This document shows positions 6,348 through 14,262 of a stretch of DNA of 14,999 nucleotides, one piece after another. The stretch comes from Bacteroidota bacterium (lineage in GTDB: Bacteria > Bacteroidota > Bacteroidia > CAILMK01), in NCBI GenBank assembly GCA_013287095.1, contig JABDEJ010000057.1:1-14999 (forward strand). The letters are read 5' to 3'. The position numbers and the translations under genes are program-made. Under the pieces are notes generated by a model that was given only the letters and a program-made list of their open reading frames with translations, did no database searches and was not told the origin of the DNA. Each line of letters opens with the position of its first letter. Position 1 is the stretch's first letter.

Positions 6348-8061
6348 ATTTGCTTTTTTTTCTCCCGTATAAGAAGTAAATCGCCAACCCCACGATCAAC
6401 CAGATTACAAACCGAAGCCAGTTGATATAACCCAATCCGGTCATAATGTAGAGACAACTAATAAGCCCCAGAACCGGTATCAGCGATAGTTTTTTTATGT
6501 AAGACCCTATTGTTAATGCTATTGCAGACAGAATAAATATCAGCATAGGGAGTTTTTCAGTAATACTTTGGTTACTATCCAATAAGAAAAAATCTTTAAG
6601 AGATGAGGGGAAGAACTGAATCATAATCCAAACCGTAACCAGAAACATGCCCGGAACAATATATCTTCCATTCACAAAAGGAACCTTAAACCTTTTTTCA
6701 GACATGTCGGGATTGTTTTTCATGAGCAATATGCCTCCGCATACCAATACAAAGGCAAACAAAGTACCAATGCTGGTTAGGTCAGTTAGTTCATCGCTTT
6801 TCATAAAGAATGTGGGTATAACAACCACAAAACCCGTGAGTATGGTAGAAAACGAAGGGGTTTTATAAACCGGATGTATCCTCGAAAATACTTTTGGCAG
6901 AAGGCCATCGCGACTCATGCTCATCCAGATGCGCGGCTGCCCTAATTGAAAAACAAGCAATACGCTACTCATGGCTACAATGGCGCTTACACTTACGATA
7001 GCATGCATCCAGGATACACCTTTTGCAGCAAAAACATAAGAAAGCGGGTCTCCTACTCTCAGATTGACATAAGATGTCATGCCAGTAAGTACAAAAGCCA
7101 CAGCAACATAGAGGATTGTGCAGATTATCAGTGAATAAATAATCCCCTTGGGTAGGTCCTTTCTCGGGTTCTCGCATTCCTCTGCAGTGGTGGAAATGGC
7201 ATCAAATCCAATATAAGCAAAGAAAACGGCTGATGCACCCTTCATTACGCCTGAAAGTCCGTGAGGCGCAAAAGGAATCCAATTATCTGTATTGATATAA
7301 AATGCGCCAACAGCAATCACTAGAAGTATGACCATCAGTTTAATAACAACCATTATATTATTGGCATTTTTGGAATCTTTGATACCAATATATACAAGCC
7401 ACGTGATAAAAACTGTAATCAGGATAGCGGGAAGGTTCATTATTAGAGGAATCCCGGCTAAATGCGGAGAGTCCTTCCAGGCTGAAAAAGAATTTTGTAA
7501 TGCAGGATTAAGCTTTGAAAGAATTTGACCATGTTGAATTGAATCCTGTGCCTGCTTAAATCCGTCATAGGCTGTCCGGTAATCGGTTGTGAGGAAGGCC
7601 GGTACATGCCTGCCATAGTGCCCGGCTATTTCATTGAAAAACCCAGTAAAATAATCTGACCAGGATATGGCCACCACAACATTTCCAATGGCATATTCAA
7701 GCAAAAGATCCCAGCCAATAATCCATGCAACCAGCTCTCCAAATGCAATATATGAATAAGTATATGCACTTCCTGAAACAGGAACGATCGACGCAAATTC
7801 CGCATAGCATAGTGCAGAAAATGCACAAGCGATTCCTGTAAAAATAAAAAGAAGTGAAACTGCCGGCCCACCATCTGCTGCTGCAGTACCGATGGTGCTG
7901 AAAATACCCGCACCCACTACTGCAGCCACACCAAAAGCTGTTAGGTCCCTGACTTTGAGTGTTTTCTTAAGTCCCGAATTTCCACCATCAAGCATGCCCA
8001 AGCGAGCATCTTCCATGACCATCGGAAGCGACTTTTTCCTTAAAAGGGTTTTAAATTCCAA
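6301..8061 (-). CDS. APC-family amino acid permease (CAT/YfnA-like)
   Basis: This 586-residue inner-membrane transporter has twelve to fourteen predicted helices. The first helix has the substrate-backbone-binding motif GAGIF (50-54), followed by ALCYAEFASIVPVSGSAYTY in helix 3 and VFFAYIGFDAISTTAEECEN in helix 6, all typical of the cationic amino acid transporter branch of the APC superfamily. The exact amino acid cannot be told. The start is TTG at 8061: it retains the LLRKKSL segment seen at the N-terminus of relatives, and an in-frame TGA lies just upstream. The first ATG would be residue 14. The C-terminal tail AVVSQQSTVNSKES is largely encoded by the 7-nt repeat block at 6313-6347. The gene is convergent with the DedA gene. 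Confidence 0.93.
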   Translation of the reverse strand: MEFKTLLRKKSLPMVMEDARLGMLDGGNSGLKKTLKVRDLTAFGVAAVVGAGIFSTIGTAAADGGPAVSLLFIFTGIACAFSALCYAEFASIVPVSGSAYTYSYIAFGELVAWIIGWDLLLEYAIGNVVVAISWSDYFTGFFNEIAGHYGRHVPAFLTTDYRTAYDGFKQAQDSIQHGQILSKLNPALQNSFSAWKDSPHLAGIPLIMNLPAILITVFITWLVYIGIKDSKNANNIMVVIKLMVILLVIAVGAFYINTDNWIPFAPHGLSGVMKGASAVFFAYIGFDAISTTAEECENPRKDLPKGIIYSLIICTILYVAVAFVLTGMTSYVNLRVGDPLSYVFAAKGVSWMHAIVSVSAIVAMSSVLLVFQLGQPRIWMSMSRDGLLPKVFSRIHPVYKTPSFSTILTGFVVVIPTFFMKSDELTDLTSIGTLFAFVLVCGGILLMKNNPDMSEKRFKVPFVNGRYIVPGMFLVTVWIMIQFFPSSLKDFFLLDSNQSITEKLPMLIFILSAIALTIGSYIKKLSLIPVLGLISCLYIMTGLGYINWLRFVIWLIVGLAIYFLYGRKKSKLAVVSQQSTVNSKES

Positions 8062-8129
8062 GTTTCAAGAATAGGGATTTTTTAATTGACAAAGAATATT
8101 TGATTGAAAAGATAATTGGAATGGCTCCT

Positions 8130-9623
8130 TTAACCCACCTCTTTCTCAAGTTCCTCAACCCTTGCCTGGAGCCAGGAAAGATTTATGATTTTTTTGTCCG
8201 AATTAATCTCGTTTTTAAGTTTATTGATATTAACCTTAGTGGTTCTTTTATTGGAGCGGTACATGAGCCTTTGACGTTGATCACTTAATTTTTTGGTATA
8301 TTTGAGCAAATTGAGGTAGTTTTTTCTACGTGAATCTGATATCTTTTTGTTCCGCACCAGATATGATCTGAATGTTTCAATTGTTGCCCTTAAAGTATCA
8401 TCCTCCTTAGATTCATAATATATTTTGATAAACATTGAACGTGAATCAAGATTATAAAATGTGTCGTCAAAATCAGGATCAGAAACTTTTTTTAGTGCAT
8501 CGTCAAATTGGTGCAATGTTTTTACGGCACTCACAAATTCTCCCTTTTCGTAGTATAGATTTGCAAGATTAAAATGATAGGACACATCCTTAAAGGCAGG
8601 AGTTATTTTATCTTTATTTGAGTTGATAAAATCTTCAGTCCATTCCATTTCTGAAAGCCTGAGACTTGTTGCTATAATATTCTTGAAATCCCATTGGGAA
8701 ATATAATTGTTCTCATAAATAAGACCCGTTTCGATGAGTTTACAATATAATCTAAACAAATGACTCTCATATTCAACCCTTCCATTGTTTAACTGCTTGA
8801 TACAATAATTCATGGCAAAGGTGTACATCTCTTTCAATTCTTCACTCGAAAAGTCGTTTTCGGCCTTATCCAGCAAATCAATTAGTTTAAAATAATTCTC
8901 TTCATCAGAAGGATTGGTCAACGTAAATAATATCCTGTAGTATATGTTTACAGAGGACTGGTTCTCTGACTTCTGTATATTTCTCTCCACATATTCCAAA
9001 ATGGCATCAAGGATAGAAATCTCGTATTCCACAGAAAAAATATTTTGGCGATTGAACATCTCGCACACAATTCTCAATTTAGTGGAGATATAAAAAGTAT
9101 CTAGTGCATTTGCTCTGTTTTGAAGGTGTTGGGAATACCCCTCATGTTCCTTGCTTTGATTATAGTATATACCCAATTCATTCTCAAACCTCATGAGCTG
9201 ATAAAAATGCTGTTGATCCTTTTTACCGGATTCTATCTTATCGGCAATCTTTGTAGCCATGCTTTTTAATTCAAATCCTAAGTTTTTTTTCCGCAGTTCT
9301 TCCATCAATCTTGGCCCATGATCCTCTTTATCTTTAAGAAAATTTTCCAAAACAAGGAATTCATTCACATTGGCTATCATTTCAGTCATCAGCCTTAAAA
9401 TGGTTTTGGATTGGAACTCCTGGCCCGGATAAAGTACCTTATATAGTACTTCTTCGTCCAGCACCCTGCTATCAAACTTTGGATATTCATTTAGGATAGC
9501 AAAAGCAAAATCCCTCAAACTTACTCTTTTAACAAAATACGGGGTTCCCATAAACTGCTTTAAGGAAGTAATTTCCTCCTGACTAAACTTTTTAAGAATC
9601 CTTACCAGTTTGGAATTTTGCAT
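8130..9623 (-). CDS. Conserved all-helical protein, function unknown
   Basis: This 497-residue protein has no signal peptide or membrane segment. It is predicted largely helical: an N-terminal KLVRILKKFSQEEITSLKQF block (4-23), a long TPR-like middle (about 150-400, for example FNLANLYYEKGEFVSAVKTL), and a basic, charged coiled-coil end with SNKRTTKVNINKLKNEINSD and a final ARVEELEKEV. I recognise the N-terminal block as a recurring type of hypothetical protein in Bacteroidota, often with several paralogues per genome, but know no function. The gene is AT-rich and Lys/Asp/Asn-rich relative to its neighbours. The ATG at 9623 is supported by the strong promoter 32 nt upstream. A short gap of 68 bp follows before the permease, which may be co-transcribed. 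Confidence 0.85.
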   Translation of the reverse strand: MQNSKLVRILKKFSQEEITSLKQFMGTPYFVKRVSLRDFAFAILNEYPKFDSRVLDEEVLYKVLYPGQEFQSKTILRLMTEMIANVNEFLVLENFLKDKEDHGPRLMEELRKKNLGFELKSMATKIADKIESGKKDQQHFYQLMRFENELGIYYNQSKEHEGYSQHLQNRANALDTFYISTKLRIVCEMFNRQNIFSVEYEISILDAILEYVERNIQKSENQSSVNIYYRILFTLTNPSDEENYFKLIDLLDKAENDFSSEELKEMYTFAMNYCIKQLNNGRVEYESHLFRLYCKLIETGLIYENNYISQWDFKNIIATSLRLSEMEWTEDFINSNKDKITPAFKDVSYHFNLANLYYEKGEFVSAVKTLHQFDDALKKVSDPDFDDTFYNLDSRSMFIKIYYESKEDDTLRATIETFRSYLVRNKKISDSRRKNYLNLLKYTKKLSDQRQRLMYRSNKRTTKVNINKLKNEINSDKKIINLSWLQARVEELEKEVG

Positions 9624-9654
9624 TTGTTAAAACTTTTTTTGCCTAAATCCAGCA

Positions 9655-9683
9655 CAAAGTTAATAAAAATCTATTAAAACAAA
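9655..9683 (-). promoter_or_regulatory. Bacteroidota-type promoter for the 497-residue protein gene
   Basis: On the minus strand TTTG (9683-9680) and TAACTTTG (9662-9655) are 17 nt apart, matching both promoter elements exactly. Transcription would begin near 9649, leaving a leader of about 26 nt with no Shine-Dalgarno sequence. Confidence 0.7.
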
Positions 9684-9868
9684 AAAACATATTACATTGA
9701 ATATGAATAATTTAAAATATTTAAGTTTCTGCATGCCATCGAAATGCCTTTCATATCCAGCACAACAACGACAAAAATTTATTTTTTTTTGCTCAAAAGA
9801 AACTCAAAATTTGTAACAGAATTTAAATTTAGATGGGGATCTAACAGGATATTTAAAAAAAAGAGAGT

Positions 9869-11179
9869 ATGTTTCGCAAATTTACAACCGCTTTTATTAT
9901 TTTGATGGCTATTTTGGGGGATGCCAAAGCAAGCCCTGGTAGCTTACTTGGTAATGATACCACGATTTGTGCAGGTAGCAGCCTGACACTTCAGTCCAAT
10001 ATTGCAGGAACTTATAGATGGTCAACAGGTGCAACGACCGCCTCGATTACGATAAGTCCAACAAGTTCTGAAACCATTTCGATTGTCGTAAAAAATGCTT
10101 CCGGTACACATTCAGATCAAATTCATATCACGGTTGATAATGCATGCGTATGGCCGGGAGATGCCAATGACAACGGAGTTGTAAGCTTGAGAGATGTCTT
10201 GAACATTGGCCTGGCTTATGGGAAAACCGGCTCTTCAAGGGCCAATGCCAGCACGAACTGGAATGCCCAACATGCAGACAATTGGAAAAATTCATTCAGA
10301 AACGGATTGAATTGTAAATATGCGGATTGCAATGGCGATGGCGTGGTAGATGCCATTGATCTTGCCGTAGTTAGTGCCAATTGGAGCGAAACACATAGCA
10401 AAACAGCAAATGACACCACTACTGTTCCTGGTAATCCTCAGTTATATCTCGTTACAAGTTCTGACACTTTTTACTCAAATGAAAATGTCAACTTCAATAT
10501 ATATCTTGGCACAGCTGCAAATCAGGCTCTAAATGTTTATGGTGTTGATTTCAGCTACCAGTTTACCCCCGAATCAATTCAGCCCGGGTCAATGTCTTTA
10601 AGTGTAAATCAATCAAATTGCTGGCTATACGGACCTACTGATGGTCCTGGTGCAGTAATGTCTTTTATTGAGGAAGATGACGGTAATGAGGTGGCAAACG
10701 TTGCCATTTCAAGGACCGGAGGACCAGGGATGACCGGATATGGGCAAATTGGGATTCTTGGAATTGTTACTACCGACAATGTGGGTGGTAAACGTTCAGC
10801 ATCAACACCTATAACCTACGGGTTTACACAAGTAGAAGCCGTGGGTGGCGATGAATCTAATATTCCTCTAACCGCTGTAAATAAAACAATTTATATGATG
10901 AATGAAACCCTTGGCATTAAAGCTGCCGTCCACATGGGTAATGCCGTAAACGTTTACCCGAATCCCGTTCAGGGCAATAATTTAAGCGTTGATCTGAAAA
11001 ATATCAATGCAGACCGCATTAGTATTTCTGATATGCTCGGCAATATCGTTTACAATGATGCAAGGCCTCTGACTGGTTTAAACCAGTTGCACTTACCAGT
11101 TCTCAGTAGCGGAATGTATATCATGCAGATCGCCACGGAACAAGGTATCGTAATGCGTAAAATAAATATTAATCGTTAA
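9869..11179 (+). CDS. T9SS-secreted dockerin/cohesin-like surface protein
   Basis: This 436-residue protein has a Sec signal peptide (about 1-22, cleavage near AKA-SPG). An Ig/PKD-like segment follows (27-90: GNDTTICAGSSLTLQS, YRWSTGATT). Next is a dockerin-type pair of calcium loops, D98-N100-N102-G-D109 (GDANDNGVVSLRD) and D153-N155-D157-G-D164 (DCNGDGVVDAID), separated by a 43-residue Asn/Trp-rich insert, longer than in classical dockerins. Residues 195-335 look like a cohesin-type beta-sandwich (YSNENVNFNIYLG, YGVDFSYQFTPESIQPGS, TGYGQIGILGIV). The end (361-436: VNVYPNPVQGN, ISISDMLGNIVY, SGMYIMQI) is a type A Por sorting domain for export through the type IX secretion system and surface anchoring. 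No enzyme domain is seen, so a scaffold or adhesion role is likely. A long AT-rich upstream gap holds no perfect promoter; TTG-N22-TAAGTTTC at 9697-9729 is the best candidate. Confidence 0.88.
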   Translation: MFRKFTTAFIILMAILGDAKASPGSLLGNDTTICAGSSLTLQSNIAGTYRWSTGATTASITISPTSSETISIVVKNASGTHSDQIHITVDNACVWPGDANDNGVVSLRDVLNIGLAYGKTGSSRANASTNWNAQHADNWKNSFRNGLNCKYADCNGDGVVDAIDLAVVSANWSETHSKTANDTTTVPGNPQLYLVTSSDTFYSNENVNFNIYLGTAANQALNVYGVDFSYQFTPESIQPGSMSLSVNQSNCWLYGPTDGPGAVMSFIEEDDGNEVANVAISRTGGPGMTGYGQIGILGIVTTDNVGGKRSASTPITYGFTQVEAVGGDESNIPLTAVNKTIYMMNETLGIKAAVHMGNAVNVYPNPVQGNNLSVDLKNINADRISISDMLGNIVYNDARPLTGLNQLHLPVLSSGMYIMQIATEQGIVMRKININR

Positions 11180-11303
11180 CAATGACCCCAATTATTTCTA
11201 ATATATTGTTTCACAAGCTCCCCAATACTCGTATTTTAAATTCTAAACCCCCCATTACTTTGTGAGACAATAGATCCCATTCTTACCAGTCAGAATCGGT
11301 TGC

Positions 11304-11345
11304 ACTGCTCCAATACTCCCCGTATTGGAGCAGTCTTTTTTTATA
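11304..11345 (+). terminator. Intrinsic terminator after the T9SS protein gene
   Basis: A perfect 13-bp stem (11304-11316 ACTGCTCCAATAC; 11322-11334 GTATTGGAGCAGT) with a 5-nt loop is followed by CTTTTTTTAT. It lies 125 nt after the stop at 11179 and before the Uup start, so it ends the upstream transcript and separates the two genes. The intervening 11180-11303 has no gene. Confidence 0.9.
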
Positions 11346-11363
11346 CCTGTCCCATATTACCCT

Positions 11364-11371
11364 TACCTTCG
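11364..11371 (+). promoter_or_regulatory. Possible -7 box for the Uup gene
   Basis: TACCTTCG matches TAnnTTTG at seven of eight positions and ends 4 nt before the ATG at 11376. Transcription would begin at or very near the start codon. The -33 region is only a T run (the terminator tail), so support is weak. Confidence 0.35.
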
Positions 11372-11375
11372 TGCC

Positions 11376-13259
11376 ATGAACATTCTTTTAGCCCAAAACC
11401 TCTCAAAATCCTACAGCGAACGCGTTCTTTTCAGTGATATAAGCTTCTCAATTGAGAAGGGCCAAAAAATAGCTTTGGTTGCCCGAAACGGCTCCGGCAA
11501 ATCAACCCTTTTTAAAATTCTCGCAGGAAAGGAAATCGCTGACAGCGGAAGTTTTCGATTAAATAAGGATTCCAGGATGGCCTATCTTCCGCAAGAACCT
11601 GAGTTAGATGATAACATGCGGATATTAGATAGTGTATTATCTGGTGGAAACCGGATGATTGATGCTGTAAAACAATATGAAGCTGCAATGGATGCAATAG
11701 GAGAAGCAGATACTCCTGCAAATCACAAACTGCTTGAAGACGCTACAAATGTGATGGATAACCTGCAGGCATGGGATTATGAACAAAAGATTACCCAGAT
11801 CCTCACAAGGCTCAAAATAAACCATCTGCAGCAAAAGATCGGCACCTTGTCAGGGGGGCAAAAAAAGAGGGTTGCCCTTGCCAAGGTATTGATAGATGAA
11901 CCGGATCTGGTACTGATGGATGAGCCGACAAATCATCTTGACATAGAGATGGTGGAATGGCTCGAAGGCTATCTTTCTAAATCTTCCCTAGCCCTGATGC
12001 TCATTACACACGACAGGTATTTTTTAGACAAGATCACGACTGAAATACTCGAACTTGATAACGGCAGTCTTTATAGGTATACGGGCAATTATTCCAATTT
12101 TCTTGAGAAAAAAGCCGAAAGGGAAGAATCTTTCATGAACGAGGTAACCAAAAGCAAAAACCTGCTTAGAACAGAGTTGGAATGGATGCGACGCCAACCA
12201 AAGGCACGTACAACCAAATCAAAATCCCGGATTGATTCCTTTTATGAGCTCGAAGAAAAAGCAGGTGGTAAGATCAATTCCGAAAAAATTGAGCTCAATG
12301 TGCAAATGACCCGGATGGGGAATAAAGTGCTGGAAATGAAGCATATTTCCAAGGCATTTGAAACCGTGAATATCCTTGATAATTTCTCATATATTTTCCA
12401 GAAAAAAGAACGCATTGGTATTATCGGCTCCAACGGGGTTGGCAAAACCACATTTCTGGAACTCATTACAGAAAAACAAAAACCAGATTCCGGTACCATT
12501 GATACTGGTTCAACTATTGTATTCGGATACTATTCACAGGCCGGCATAAAACTTCCTGAGGATAAAAGGGTTATAGAAGTTGTTACCGATATTGCTGAGT
12601 TCATACCTCTCGGCGGAGGTGAAACCCTTAGTGCCTCGCAATTCCTTCAAAAATTTGGGTTTGATCCATCAAGGCAATATACTTATGTATCAAAACTGAG
12701 TGGTGGTGAAAAGCGAAGGCTTTACCTTCTTACAGTATTGATCACAAATCCCAATTTCCTTATCCTCGATGAACCTACAAACGATCTGGACATCATTACT
12801 CTTACAGTTCTTGAGGATTTCCTCATGAACTTCGGTGGTTGCCTTTTAATCGTTTCTCACGACAGGTTTTTCCTGGATAAGCTGGCCACACATCTCTTTA
12901 TTTTTGAGGGCAATGGCATTGTCAAGGACTTTAACGGTACCTACAGCGAATATGGTGACATGTTAAAAGAGGAAGAGAAGCAGAAAGGGAAAGAGAAAAA
13001 AGGGGTTCCTACCCCATCTCCTGTGCAAGCCCCGCCACCGAAGTCCAAAAAAATGTCTTTCAAAGAAAAGCGGGAGTTTGAAATGCTTGAAGCAGAAATA
13101 AGTAGTCTGGAAAAATTGAAGAGTGAACTGGAACAGAGGCTATCTTCTGGAAACGGAAGTGCAACGGACTTTGCGGCATGGTCAAAAGAATTATCAGGTA
13201 CCATTGAACTGCTCAACGCAAAAGGCGAAAAATGGCTGGAGCTATCAATGAATGAATGA
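11376..13259 (+). CDS. uup: ABC-F ATPase, Uup type
   Basis: This 627-residue soluble protein has two ABC ATPase domains and no membrane segment, the ABC-F layout; such proteins bind ribosomes or act in translation. Domain 1: Walker A ARNGSGKST (36-44), signature LSGGQKKRVALAKVL, Walker B MDEPTNHLD, H-loop ITHDRYFLD. The linker ELEWMRRQPKARTTKSKSR is close to the Uup-type linker. Domain 2: GSNGVGKTT, LSGGEKRRLYLL, LDEPTNDLD, VSHDRFFLD. A Pro/Lys-rich spacer (PTPSPVQAPPPKSKK) leads to a C-terminal coiled coil (about 555-620), as in Uup. Start ATG 11376 gives the normal family N-terminus (MNILLAQNLSKSY). An upstream in-frame TTG at 11325 is rejected because it lies inside the terminator. The stop lies inside a short 8-nt repeat run. 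The gene converges on purQ. Confidence 0.92.
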   Translation: MNILLAQNLSKSYSERVLFSDISFSIEKGQKIALVARNGSGKSTLFKILAGKEIADSGSFRLNKDSRMAYLPQEPELDDNMRILDSVLSGGNRMIDAVKQYEAAMDAIGEADTPANHKLLEDATNVMDNLQAWDYEQKITQILTRLKINHLQQKIGTLSGGQKKRVALAKVLIDEPDLVLMDEPTNHLDIEMVEWLEGYLSKSSLALMLITHDRYFLDKITTEILELDNGSLYRYTGNYSNFLEKKAEREESFMNEVTKSKNLLRTELEWMRRQPKARTTKSKSRIDSFYELEEKAGGKINSEKIELNVQMTRMGNKVLEMKHISKAFETVNILDNFSYIFQKKERIGIIGSNGVGKTTFLELITEKQKPDSGTIDTGSTIVFGYYSQAGIKLPEDKRVIEVVTDIAEFIPLGGGETLSASQFLQKFGFDPSRQYTYVSKLSGGEKRRLYLLTVLITNPNFLILDEPTNDLDIITLTVLEDFLMNFGGCLLIVSHDRFFLDKLATHLFIFEGNGIVKDFNGTYSEYGDMLKEEEKQKGKEKKGVPTPSPVQAPPPKSKKMSFKEKREFEMLEAEISSLEKLKSELEQRLSSGNGSATDFAAWSKELSGTIELLNAKGEKWLELSMNE

Positions 13260-13284
13260 TAGAATGATGGAATAAATGGAGAAA
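13245..13284. repeat. Imperfect 8-nt repeats at the uup stop
   Basis: Five consecutive octamers (tcaatgaa, tgaatgat, agaatgat, ggaataaa, tggagaaa) share a GAATGAT-like core. They cover the last Uup codons and stop and reach to within 4 bp of the convergent purQ stop. No terminator hairpin is visible in the 29-bp gap. Confidence 0.5.
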
Positions 13285-13288
13285 AGGA

Positions 13289-13984
13289 TTATACTTTTTC
13301 GACCAGCGACAGTATAGAATCAAAAAGATACCTGCCATCTGTATTTCCAAGAGCAATATCAGAAGCACGCTCTGGATGAGGCATCATTCCAAATACATTT
13401 CGGCCATCATTACATATTCCTGCAATATTGTCAAGTGACCCGTTCGGATTCGATGCTGAGATTATATCCCCATTCTCATTGCAATAGCGGAACAATATCT
13501 GGTCATTCGATTGAAGGTGTTTTAGTGTGCTCTCATCACAATAATACCTGCCCTCCGCGTGAGCTATGGGTATTTTTAATACCTTATCAAGTGGAATTTC
13601 GTACGTGACAAGTGAATTCGTGGTTTGTGATTTAAGATAGATGTTTTTGCAGGCAAACTTCTGACTATCATTCCGTAACAATACTCCTGGCAGCAAATGG
13701 GCTTCACATAATACCTGAAATCCGTTACATATCCCAAACACGTATCCTCCTGCTTTAGCAAAGGCAGCAACCTGCTCCATTACCGGCGAAAAGCGGGCGA
13801 TAGCCCCCGTACGTAGATAATCACCATAAGAAAAACCACCTGGCAATATGATAAAATCGCAGTTTTTGAGATCCGGGTCTTTATGCCATAGGTATACTGT
13901 TTCTACACCATAAAGATTGTTCATGACAAAAAACGCATCCTGATCGCAGTTAGAACCCGGGAAAACAATAATACCACATTTCAT
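13289..13984 (-). CDS. purQ: Phosphoribosylformylglycinamidine synthase, glutaminase subunit
   Basis: This 231-residue class I glutamine amidotransferase supplies ammonia to PurL for FGAR to FGAM conversion in purine synthesis. The triad is visible: nucleophile C86 in YVFGICNGFQVL, and H203 and E205 in MMPHPERA. Other hallmarks are IVFPGSNCDQD (6-16), ILPGGFSYGDYLR (46-58) and HAEGRYY (142-148). The length fits PurQ of the separate small-subunit type, so a small PurL and PurS would be expected elsewhere; none is in the window. The start is placed at 13984 (MKCGIIVFPG) because relatives begin there; the frame stays open for 12 more codons upstream to an ATG at 14020. A promoter at 13989-14020 would make the mRNA nearly leaderless. 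Confidence 0.95.
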   Translation of the reverse strand: MKCGIIVFPGSNCDQDAFFVMNNLYGVETVYLWHKDPDLKNCDFIILPGGFSYGDYLRTGAIARFSPVMEQVAAFAKAGGYVFGICNGFQVLCEAHLLPGVLLRNDSQKFACKNIYLKSQTTNSLVTYEIPLDKVLKIPIAHAEGRYYCDESTLKHLQSNDQILFRYCNENGDIISASNPNGSLDNIAGICNDGRNVFGMMPHPERASDIALGNTDGRYLFDSILSLVEKV

Positions 13985-13988
13985 GCTA

Positions 13989-14020
13989 CAAAGTTCGGTA
14001 TTTTCATTCGTTTTAAACAA
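13989..14020 (-). promoter_or_regulatory. Candidate purQ promoter
   Basis: On the minus strand TTG (14020-14018) and GAACTTTG (13996-13989) are 21 nt apart. The -7 box matches TAnnTTTG at seven of eight positions. It ends 4 nt before the ATG at 13984, so the mRNA would start at about the start codon. This also argues against the upstream in-frame ATG at 14020. Confidence 0.4.
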
Positions 14021-14158
14021 CGCGTGATATAGTTTGTTCTAATAATAAAGTCATTTGCATTTAAGAATTTTTTGGTTGCACTGCATGTTATATGTTGCAA
14101 CACAAAACAAGGTAAAAGTCTCTTAATTTTTTTGGATTTTTTATTAAGATGCTTTATC

Positions 14159-14190
14159 AGAGAGGGGCGAAAGCCCCTCTCTTTATTTAT
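14159..14190 (+). terminator. Intrinsic terminator with no gene upstream
   Basis: A perfect 10-bp GC-rich stem (14159-14168 and 14173-14182) is capped by a GAAA tetraloop closed by C-G, followed by TTATTTATATATTTTT. Upstream on the plus strand there is no coding gene; purQ points the other way. An inverted repeat GTTGCA/TGCAAC (14075-14080, 14096-14101) lies upstream. The gap 13985-14262 has no gene I can support on either strand. Confidence 0.75.
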
Positions 14191-14262
14191 ATATTTTTGA
14201 AATTCACCTCGGATACAATATTACCAGCCCCAAAACGACTTAAAGAAAACCACGCATTTAAT

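Noticed and set aside
9733..9816. 27-codon ORF upstream of the T9SS protein gene
   Set aside because: Its codons include a long T run, there is no promoter or ribosome-site support, and it resembles AT-rich leader sequence.
11325..11375. In-frame TTG extension of the Uup protein
   Set aside because: It begins inside the second arm of the terminator, and the added residues do not match the family N-terminus; ATG 11376 fits.
13985..14020. 12-residue N-terminal extension of PurQ
   Set aside because: PurQ proteins begin at the MKxGIIVFPG block, and the extension would lie upstream of the best promoter.
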